From the NCBI GenBank assembly GCA_027486155.1, contig JAIXPR010000344.1:1-12501 (forward strand): a stretch of 12,501 nt of DNA, in the 5' to 3' direction. This document shows, one piece after another, positions 7,089 to 12,501 of this stretch. This stretch comes from Pseudomonadota bacterium. Its GTDB lineage: Bacteria; Bdellovibrionota_C; UBA2361; OMII01. Under the pieces are notes generated by a model that made no database searches, was not told the DNA's origin, and was given only the letters and a program-made list of their open reading frames with translations. A program made the translations under genes and the position numbers. Within the stretch, counting starts at the first letter, position 1. The number at the start of each line of letters is the position of its first letter.

Positions 7089-8525
7089 ATGACACATGTG
7101 CCTTCAAAAAATTTCATCAACGGAGCGTGGCGAGATTCTTCGACAGGGGAATCATTCCCTGTAACCAATCCAGCGAACGATGAGGTACTCGCTCACGTCC
7201 CCTCACTCTCCTCTGATGACGTCGCGCACGTAATAACCGTTGCGGATCGCGCACTCTCGTCGTGGAGAGCCGTACCAGCCCGAAAACGCTCGGACATCCT
7301 TCTCGCTATCTCTCAAGCGCTTCTTACCCGAATCGACGACTTCGCGAAGCTCATAACAGCCGAGCAAGGGAAGCCCCTCGCTGAGTCTCGAGGTGAGGTT
7401 CTCTACTCAGCGAATTATTTTCGTTGGTACTCTGAGGAGGCCGTTCGCGTGACCGGCGACATCATCCCGGCCGACTCCCCAAACAAAAGGATCTTCGTTC
7501 TTAAAGAGCCTATCGGAGTTGTCGGCGCCATTACGCCCTGGAACTTTCCGATCGCGATGTTGGCGCGAAAACTCGGCGCCGCGCTAGCGGCAGGATGCAC
7601 CTTTATCGCCAAACCAGCCCCTGAAACGCCCCTCTCTGCTCTGGCGCTCGCTGAGCTATGCCACAACTCCGGAGTTCCAGCGGGCGTCTTTAACGTCATA
7701 ACTGGCGACGCCGAGATGATCGGTGAACACCTCATGAGATCTCCCGTCGTTCGCAAGGTGACCTTTACCGGCTCCACCGAGGTTGGAAAGATCCTGATCA
7801 GACAATCCGCTGAAACGGTTAAAAAACTCACGCTGGAACTCGGTGGAAACGCTCCGTTCATCGTGTGCGATGACGCGGATCTTGAACAGGCGGTGGAGGG
7901 CGCGATCTACGGAAAATATCGAAATGCGGGACAAACATGCGTCTGCGTGAACCGCTTCCTGGTGCATCAAAAGATCGCTCCAGCGTTTACCGCTCGCCTA
8001 ATTGCCCGCTCAAAGGAGCTGGTCGTTGGAGATGGATCCGCCTCGAACACACAGGTGGGCCCGCTGATCTCTGACGAGGCAGCGGCGAAAGTGACAAGAC
8101 TCATCAACACCGCTCACAACGAGGGGGCCACTGTGACGCTCCCTCCCACTTCGAATCCGCGTGGAATACGATTTATATCACCGACCGTCATTACCGGCGT
8201 GAAACCATCGATGACGATCTGGAAGGAGGAGATATTTGGTCCAGTAAGTACGATAACCACCTTCGCGACAGACGAGGAGGCGATTACACTCGCCAACAGC
8301 ACCCCTCACGGACTCGCGGCGTACGTCTACTCAAGCAACCTCTCGCGCGCCATGAAGGTCAGCGAGCACCTTGAATACGGTATGATTGGTATCAACGACA
8401 CGGCGATCTCGTCGGTTCAAGCCCCGTTTGGTGGGATCAAAGAATCTGGATTCGGTCGAGAGGGAGGTAGGTACGGTATCGATGACTTCCTCGTACTTAA
8501 GTACCTGTCGGTGGTCATGCCCTAA
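7089..8525 (+). CDS. gabD: NAD(P)-dependent succinate-semialdehyde dehydrogenase
   Basis: A 478-residue aldehyde dehydrogenase of the succinate-semialdehyde (GabD) type, full length for the family. It oxidises succinate semialdehyde to succinate, the last step of GABA degradation, in the cytosol. Visible landmarks are TPWNFP with oxyanion Asn152, the cofactor-binding Lys175 in AKPAPETP, the Rossmann-loop FTGSTEVG (226-233), general base Glu250 in LELGGNAP, nucleophile Cys284 in NAGQTCVCVN, and EEIFGP (380-385). The C-terminal signature PFGGIKESGFGREGG is typical of GabD. Cys286 two residues after the nucleophile matches the pair that forms a redox-switch disulfide in human SSADH. No GABA transaminase (gabT) or transporter is adjacent, so the exact physiological aldehyde is inferred. 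It could also act on related semialdehydes such as glutarate semialdehyde. It converges on the next gene. Confidence 0.9.
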   Translation: MTHVPSKNFINGAWRDSSTGESFPVTNPANDEVLAHVPSLSSDDVAHVITVADRALSSWRAVPARKRSDILLAISQALLTRIDDFAKLITAEQGKPLAESRGEVLYSANYFRWYSEEAVRVTGDIIPADSPNKRIFVLKEPIGVVGAITPWNFPIAMLARKLGAALAAGCTFIAKPAPETPLSALALAELCHNSGVPAGVFNVITGDAEMIGEHLMRSPVVRKVTFTGSTEVGKILIRQSAETVKKLTLELGGNAPFIVCDDADLEQAVEGAIYGKYRNAGQTCVCVNRFLVHQKIAPAFTARLIARSKELVVGDGSASNTQVGPLISDEAAAKVTRLINTAHNEGATVTLPPTSNPRGIRFISPTVITGVKPSMTIWKEEIFGPVSTITTFATDEEAITLANSTPHGLAAYVYSSNLSRAMKVSEHLEYGMIGINDTAISSVQAPFGGIKESGFGREGGRYGIDDFLVLKYLSVVMP

Positions 8526-8579
8526 CACCACCACGGAGCGGTGCGTCTTGGTAGGTAGCGCGCCTTGTGAGGAAGGAGG

Positions 8580-9380
8580 TTATCTAACCGCGGATATCAC
8601 TCTACCAATCTCCTCGATGAGTGCCCGCATTCTGGAAAATCCCTTAACGCGGGTCGTCGTTACCTCATCCATATACGTAGCGCGATTAATTTCAAGCATG
8701 AGGGAGGTGACTCGCGTATCCCCATAGAACGAAAGGGGCACGATCGTTCCCGCAAAGGGACGATTGAGACCGAACGAATACCCTGCCCTCTTCACGAGAC
8801 GCTCTATCTCAATTCCTAGCCATGCCGGGGTATGCGTCGAATCATCTCCGAGGACCACATCTGGTCGCGGGGCATCGGCATAGAGCTCGTACGGCAAAAC
8901 TTTCTCGGGATATGAGTGACAATCTATCAAGGTACATCGCCCGAACTTTTCGACGATGTGCGCGACGCTATCGGTCATCGCTTTATGGTACGGGCGATAG
9001 AATTCATTCAGCACACGTTCACGTTCGTCAGAGCATGGCTCCCGACGAATCCGCTGTCCGTGGGTGCCGTGAGTATAGAGCACGCCCATACCCCGCTGAG
9101 CCATGCACTCCTGACTATCATCTTCGAACCGTTCAGGATCACACACGAATCGGCTCACCCCGTAGGTAAGAACCGTTCCACCCAACTCGGAGATAGGGGA
9201 ATAGAGTTCATCCGTGAACCAATCCACGAGCTTTCGGTTCTCTTCTCGCAGCTCCTCATCAGCAATGATAAACTGAGACCTGACATGCTCAGGAATGACG
9301 CTCGAACTATGGGGGATGTTAGCGAGGACAGGAATAGTGGGCGATGGGTTGATGATAATCGGTGGTGTCTCAGGCCTCAT
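8580..9380 (-). CDS. N-formylglutamate amidohydrolase family protein (HutG-like)
   Basis: A 266-residue cytosolic metal-dependent hydrolase of the N-formylglutamate amidohydrolase family, close to the usual length. These enzymes hydrolyse N-formyl-L-glutamate to glutamate and formate in histidine degradation. Conserved blocks in order are ANIPHSSS (20-27), VSRFVCDPERFEDDS (75-89), QRGMGVLYTHGTHGQRIR (95-112), IDCHSYP (152-158, the probable metal-binding Asp/His), PDVVLGD (173-179), and MLEINRATYMDE (228-239). The ATG at 9380 has GGAG 8 bases upstream. No other hut genes (hutH, hutU, hutI) lie in the window. The substrate may therefore be another N-formyl or N-acyl amino acid, and I leave the symbol blank. 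It lies about 90 bp downstream of tdk on the same strand. The family call is firm; the substrate is not. Confidence 0.85.
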   Translation of the reverse strand: MRPETPPIIINPSPTIPVLANIPHSSSVIPEHVRSQFIIADEELREENRKLVDWFTDELYSPISELGGTVLTYGVSRFVCDPERFEDDSQECMAQRGMGVLYTHGTHGQRIRREPCSDERERVLNEFYRPYHKAMTDSVAHIVEKFGRCTLIDCHSYPEKVLPYELYADAPRPDVVLGDDSTHTPAWLGIEIERLVKRAGYSFGLNRPFAGTIVPLSFYGDTRVTSLMLEINRATYMDEVTTTRVKGFSRMRALIEEIGRVISAVR

Positions 9381-9430
9381 CGCGTCATCTCCACGTAATC
9401 GGAACGCCCCCTAACCCAATAGTTCCAGGT

Positions 9431-9478
9431 CTTAGGAGCCTAGGCTTCATTCCACGGCGCCCGAGCTGTGCTCCTAAG
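9431..9478. repeat. Perfect 9-bp inverted repeat at the tdk 3' end
   Basis: CTTAGGAGC (9431-9439) is exactly complementary to GCTCCTAAG (9470-9478), with a 30-base loop. The right arm overlaps the tdk stop codon (TAG at 9476-9474). A 10-base palindrome AGCCTAGGCT (9437-9446) overlaps the left arm and offers an alternative fold. No T-run follows on either strand, so it is not a standard intrinsic terminator. It could act as a 3' mRNA-stabilising hairpin or could be chance. Confidence 0.45.
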
Positions 9479-10061
9479 CCGCTTGTTGCACTCGTGCCAC
9501 AGCGTGTTGCTCCTTGTAACAAGCATAACACGATGGGAAATACTTCTCTTCGGCGCCGAGATCGACGGCGGGCCCCGCAAGCGTAGCGACCCCACCAACA
9601 TGTTTAAGATTCGTGATAGCTTTTCTATTACAGAAGGCACAGGTGGTTTTGATCTCCTCGATCGAATCGGCGAGTTCAAAGAGCCGACGAGAGCCCTCAA
9701 AAAGCTCGGTGCGAAAATCCGCGCGCAACCCGTAGCAGATGACGGGTATATTTAGATCAATGGAGATCTCTCTCAGCTGTTCAATCACCGAACAGCTGCA
9801 GAACTGGGCCTCATCGACAAGGATACAGTTTACCCCCTCGAAATTCCTCCGATCAATCTGCGTATCGGCGAGCACCTTAATGTCGGCAGTTTGCTCGATA
9901 CCCACTCGTGAACGAATCACCTCAGCGCCGAAACGATCATCGAGCGCGGGTTTAATTAACACCACCTGCTTCCCTTGGCTGCGATAGTTGTGAGCGACGG
10001 CTAGAAGGTTGAGGGTCTTGGCACTGCTGACCGTGCCGTATCGGAAGTAGAGCTTTGCCAC
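9474..10061 (-). CDS. tdk: Thymidine kinase, type II
   Basis: A 195-residue cytosolic thymidine kinase of the type II (TK1-like) family, which phosphorylates thymidine to dTMP with ATP in nucleoside salvage. The N-terminal YFRYGTVSSAKT contains the P-loop (residues 9-16), where Ala14 stands in place of the usual second Gly of GxxxxGK[ST]. VDEAQF (82-87) carries the catalytic Glu84. The segment CYGLRADFRTELFEGSRRLF (109-128) leads to the substrate lasso. Four zinc-site cysteines are visible: Cys141 and Cys144 (CAFC), and Cys178 and Cys181 (CYAC). The start is a GTG (10061-10059) preceded by GGAG 8 bases upstream. No closer in-frame ATG would keep the P-loop. It is separated from nadB by about 290 bp of structured non-coding DNA, so it is probably transcribed separately or after read-through. 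Confidence 0.92.
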   Translation of the reverse strand: MAKLYFRYGTVSSAKTLNLLAVAHNYRSQGKQVVLIKPALDDRFGAEVIRSRVGIEQTADIKVLADTQIDRRNFEGVNCILVDEAQFCSCSVIEQLREISIDLNIPVICYGLRADFRTELFEGSRRLFELADSIEEIKTTCAFCNRKAITNLKHVGGVATLAGPAVDLGAEEKYFPSCYACYKEQHAVARVQQAA

Positions 10062-10158
10062 GCGGGGACTCCAGGAAAGTGGTTTGGAGGCATGGTATAG
10101 ATTGAAGAAGGGGCGGATTCAATGATTTTTATGAACCGACTAGCGTCGCGCCTTTACC

Positions 10159-10325
10159 ATCCACGCGATGACGTGGATCCGGAGGGCTCGTGTCCTCACG
10201 AGCCGGGTATGCACGAATCTTTCATGCGGGTTCCGGCCCGTCGGCCCCCTTTCGCTGAAGCTTCAGGGGGCAAAGAGACGGGCCCTCCGGAGAAACACTC
10301 GAAATGGCGACCAGGAATGGTCACC
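10159..10325 (-). ncRNA. Dense array of hairpins in the nadB-tdk intergenic region (candidate structured RNA)
   Basis: Within about 170 bases there are five hairpins. They are ATCCACG/CGTGGAT (10159-10178), a perfect 8-bp GGCTCGTG-TCCT-CACGAGCC (10185-10204), GCACGAA-TCT-TTCATGC (10211-10227), the GC-rich palindrome at 10235-10284, and GGCGACCA-GGAA-TGGTCACC (10306-10325). A perfect 10-bp long-range helix, TCCGGAGGGC (10178-10187) with GCCCTCCGGA (10282-10291), can enclose the middle ones, though its ends compete with two of them. Two stems have a single C/A mismatch when read as plus-strand RNA but become G-U pairs as minus-strand RNA. This suggests the functional transcript is minus, the nadB 3' UTR or tdk leader. 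I do not recognise an Rfam family. It could instead be a DNA-level repeat cluster. Confidence 0.45.
10235..10284. repeat. REP-like GC-rich palindromic element
   Basis: Outer arms GGCCCGTC (10235-10242) and GACGGGCC (10277-10284) and inner arms GCCCCCT (10244-10250) and AGGGGGC (10265-10271) are both perfectly complementary. The loop contains the 12-base palindrome CTGAAGCTTCAG (10255-10266). The nested GC-rich stem with a TTCGCTGAAGCTTC core looks like the intergenic REP-type palindromes I recall as multicopy in many bacterial and candidate-phylum genomes. Only one copy is in this window, so repetition is inferred, not seen. Confidence 0.5.
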
Positions 10326-10353
10326 CTTCCAGGCGCCGAATCGAATGATATCC

Positions 10354-11931
10354 CTACCGACTCAAAATCGTATCGGTCGTAATGGACTGCGTGTACGGAT
10401 AATCGAGGGTGTAATGCAGCCCCCTACTCTCCTTTCGCGCGAGCGCTGAACAAATCACCAACTCGGAAACGAGGCTGAGGTTGCGCAGTTCAAGGAGGTC
10501 AGAGGTAACGATGCACTGGCGGTAGTACTCCTGGATCTCTCGTCGCATCAGCTCGATGCGGTGAAGCGCCCGCTCAAGACGCTTCGTGGTGCGGACGATA
10601 CCGACGTAGTTCCACATAGTGCGCCGAATCTCATCCCAATTCTGGGTGATCACGACCTGCTCATCACTATCAACAGCGCTTCCAGGGTCCCACGGTGGTG
10701 GCCGAAGGTCGCTCGTTCGCTCCCCCTTGTGTTTAAGGGAGTGAACCGCCGCTCGATGTCCAAATACCACCCCCTCCAACAGAGAGTTAGAAGCGAGACG
10801 ATTCGCCCCGTGTAGTCCGGTGCACGCGCACTCGCCCGCCACGTAGAGATCCTGGATATCGGTGCATCCATGTTCGTCACTCATGACACCACCGCACAGG
10901 TAGTGCGCGGCCGGAACGACCGGAATCGGCTCCTTGGTTATGTCGAAACCGAACTGGAGACACCTCTGGTAGATCGTTGGGAAGTGATCCTTGATAAAGT
11001 CTGCGGACCGATGCGTGATATCGAGAAGCACGTAGTCATCTCCCCGACTCTTCATCTCGTAGTCGATCGCGCGAGCCACGACATCGCGGGGCGCGAGCTC
11101 AAGCTGGGGGTGGTATTTCTCCATGAACGGCTCACCGTTCATGCGCCGGAGTTTAGCCCCCTCTCCTCGCATCGCCTCGGTAATAAGGAAGCTCTTCGCT
11201 TGAGGATGGTAGAGACAGGTAGGATGGAATTGAAAGAACTCCATGTTAGCGACCCGAGCGCCCGCTCGGTAACACATGGCGATACCGTCTCCGGTAGCGA
11301 CATCGGGATTGGAGGTGTAGAGGTAGATCTTTCCAGCACCACCGGTGGCAACTAGTACTTTGTCAGCCAAGAAGGGCTCAATCGCTCCATTTTCTTGAAG
11401 TACGTACGCGCCTATCACCTTGTTCGGATCATGGAGCTTATGGTTGAGCTTGTGCGTGGTAATCAGATCGATCGCGTTCGTGTTCGTGAGACACCGGATA
11501 GAGGGGTGTTGTTTCACCGCGGCGAGCAGCGTGCGCTGAATCTCTGATCCCGTGGCGTCTCCAGCGTGAAAGATGCGGCGTCGAGAGTGCCCACCCTCAC
11601 GGTGCAAATGGAACTCACCGTGATCACCTTTGTCGAACTTGGCACCCAACGCGACGAGTTCAGCGACTCTTTGGGGACCTTCAGTGACAACAAGCTCTAC
11701 GATATCGCGTTTACAGAGACCACTTCCACAGACGAGGGTGTCTTGAATGTGAAGATCAAAGGTATCGTCGGGCTCGTTCACGGCCGCGATACCACCCTGC
11801 GCCCACAAGGTTGATGAAAGATTGGGATCCTTTTTAAAAAGCACACAGACACTACCGTGCTCAGCCACTTGAAGGGCGTAGCTTAAGCCAGCGATGCCAC
11901 CACCGATAACGAGGAAATCAAACCGCTCCAT
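10354..11931 (-). CDS. nadB: L-aspartate oxidase
   Basis: A 525-residue FAD flavoprotein that oxidises L-aspartate to iminoaspartate, the first step of de novo NAD biosynthesis; NadA then uses the product. The FAD-binding VIGGGIAGLSYAL lies at residues 8-20, and LWAQGGIAAV at 42-51. The active-site set is visible: Glu112 in REGGHS, His236 in FHPT, Arg282 in APRDVVARA, His343 in AAHYLCGG and Arg378 in HGANR. His-to-Arg-to-His-to-Arg spacings (46, 61 and 35 residues) match those of the E. coli catalytic residues, which separates it from succinate dehydrogenase/fumarate reductase flavoproteins. The ATG at 11931 gives a normal N-terminus. A TTG 12 codons upstream would add an unneeded polar stretch. 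Purine runs GGGGAG (12 bases away) and GAAGG (adjacent) make the ribosome-binding site unclear. nadA and nadC are not in the window. It is divergent from the M3 peptidase gene. Confidence 0.95.
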   Translation of the reverse strand: MERFDFLVIGGGIAGLSYALQVAEHGSVCVLFKKDPNLSSTLWAQGGIAAVNEPDDTFDLHIQDTLVCGSGLCKRDIVELVVTEGPQRVAELVALGAKFDKGDHGEFHLHREGGHSRRRIFHAGDATGSEIQRTLLAAVKQHPSIRCLTNTNAIDLITTHKLNHKLHDPNKVIGAYVLQENGAIEPFLADKVLVATGGAGKIYLYTSNPDVATGDGIAMCYRAGARVANMEFFQFHPTCLYHPQAKSFLITEAMRGEGAKLRRMNGEPFMEKYHPQLELAPRDVVARAIDYEMKSRGDDYVLLDITHRSADFIKDHFPTIYQRCLQFGFDITKEPIPVVPAAHYLCGGVMSDEHGCTDIQDLYVAGECACTGLHGANRLASNSLLEGVVFGHRAAVHSLKHKGERTSDLRPPPWDPGSAVDSDEQVVITQNWDEIRRTMWNYVGIVRTTKRLERALHRIELMRREIQEYYRQCIVTSDLLELRNLSLVSELVICSALARKESRGLHYTLDYPYTQSITTDTILSR

Positions 11932-12074
11932 ACCTTCACGATACTCCCCTTGCCGCTCTCTGTTCAACTAGTAGAGGACGCAAGAGATGGTGGGTGTCTC
12001 GTTTTCTGATAAAAAGCAGTCTTGATTAACCTTTATTTTGACGGCTCCTCCCCCACCCAGTAGACTCTCCGCGT
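11932..12074. other. Divergent intergenic region between nadB and the M3 peptidase gene
   Basis: A 143-bp AT-richer spacer that should carry both promoters. It contains TTGATT (about 12022) and an A/T-rich stretch, but no pair with convincing spacing to a -10 hexamer. An in-frame TGA at 12039-12041 rules out an upstream start for the peptidase gene. I see no clear operator or NadR/NrtR-like palindrome. Confidence 0.4.
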
Positions 12075-12501
12075 ATGCCAACAACAACTCCGACACACCA
12101 AGCTGAAGAGATCACATCACCAACTTTTTCCCTTCTCATCCCGACCGACAACATTCCGTTTGATTCCTTTCAAGCTCAAGAGATTCAGCCGAGTATCGAT
12201 AGAGCACTCGCGATAGCCGAGACTGAGCTTGAAGCGATAAAGACCGAAAAAGGCCCTCGCACCTTCGAGAACACGATGCGAGCACTCGACGATCTTGGAC
12301 TCGCCCTGAACTACGCGATAGGGCTCGTCGCGCACTTGGAATCGGTTGCGACCACACCTGAATGGCGAGCGGAGTACAACGCGGTGCTTCCACGGGTGAG
12401 TGAATTTGGATCGAAAATCCTCCTTGATGCGGGGCTGTGGAAGGCTCTTAAAGAGTACGCCGCTACTCAAGAGGCGAGCCACCTATCCGGTGAAAAGAAG
12501 C
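12075..12501 (+). CDS. prlC: M3 family oligopeptidase A-like metallopeptidase (N-terminal part only)
   Basis: The first 142 codons of a cytosolic zinc oligopeptidase; the gene runs off the right edge, so the HExxH catalytic domain is not visible. The protein begins MPTTTPTHQAEEI. It then follows the oligopeptidase A (PrlC/OpdA) N-terminal helical pattern. IPFDSFQAQEIQPSIDRAL (residues 27-45) corresponds to the family's start-of-domain segment. The segment GPRTFENTMRALDDLGLALN (about 61-80) is next, then GLVAHLESVATTPEWRAEYN (83-102) with the SHLNSV-like helix, and LPRVSEFGSKILLDAGLWKA. These enzymes degrade short peptides, including cleaved signal peptides. The start is ATG 12075, since an in-frame stop lies 36 bases upstream. 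No strong Shine-Dalgarno is seen. The related Dcp or thimet-type peptidases are alternatives, but the N-terminus fits PrlC best. Confidence 0.85.
   Translation, partial: MPTTTPTHQAEEITSPTFSLLIPTDNIPFDSFQAQEIQPSIDRALAIAETELEAIKTEKGPRTFENTMRALDDLGLALNYAIGLVAHLESVATTPEWRAEYNAVLPRVSEFGSKILLDAGLWKALKEYAATQEASHLSGEKK

Noticed and set aside
8526..8579. Possible terminator between the convergent gabD and amidohydrolase genes (CACC/GGTG and GGTT-ATCT-AACC short stems).
   Set aside because: Stems are only 4 bp and no T-run follows on either strand.
10122..10382. An 86-codon plus-strand open frame with an AAGGGG ribosome-binding-like sequence 8 bases before its ATG.
   Set aside because: It runs straight through the hairpin cluster and into the 3' end of nadB on the other strand. 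Its residues mirror the palindromes and it resembles no family I know.
12117..12482. A 121-codon minus-strand open frame at the right edge.
   Set aside because: Antisense to the M3 peptidase N-terminus, whose plus-strand translation matches the oligopeptidase A family well.

Overview
The window looks like chromosomal DNA from a diderm (Gram-negative) aerobic bacterium of moderate GC content. The reasons are periplasmic multihaem cytochromes with signal peptides, a Tat-like signal, an alternative complex III (ACIII) operon, L-aspartate oxidase and an oligopeptidase A-type M3 peptidase. The ActB variant carries an extra N-terminal cysteine quartet. This would fit a deltaproteobacterial or Bdellovibrionota-like lineage, but I cannot assign a taxon from the sequence alone.

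Positions 1-6774 (minus strand) hold a tightly spaced respiratory operon read right to left: actA (pentahaem cytochrome c), actB (molybdopterin-oxidoreductase-like/Fe-S fusion), actC (NrfD-type quinol subunit), actD (DUF3341), actE (monohaem cytochrome c) and the first 163 codons of actF, which runs off the left edge. Gaps are 39, 22, 11, 16 and 14 bp. Together these encode ACIII, which oxidises membrane quinol and passes electrons through Fe-S clusters and six c-type haems to cytochrome c or directly to a terminal oxidase.

Positions 6775-7088 are a divergent intergenic region. On its right lies gabD (plus), a succinate-semialdehyde dehydrogenase. It converges on a minus-strand block: an N-formylglutamate amidohydrolase-family gene, a type II thymidine kinase gene (tdk) and nadB. 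Between nadB and tdk is about 290 bp of non-coding DNA packed with hairpins, including a GC-rich REP-like palindrome. At the right edge, a plus-strand gene divergent from nadB begins an M3 oligopeptidase (prlC-like), cut by the window end.

The genes outside the ACIII operon are central-metabolism and salvage functions: GABA/succinate-semialdehyde oxidation, N-formyl amino acid hydrolysis, thymidine salvage, NAD biosynthesis and peptide turnover. They do not form an obvious single pathway. I see no mobile element, CRISPR array, tRNA, rRNA or defence system. The points most worth a second look are the ActB that keeps an N-terminal Fe-S-type cysteine quartet, and the structured intergenic element downstream of nadB.
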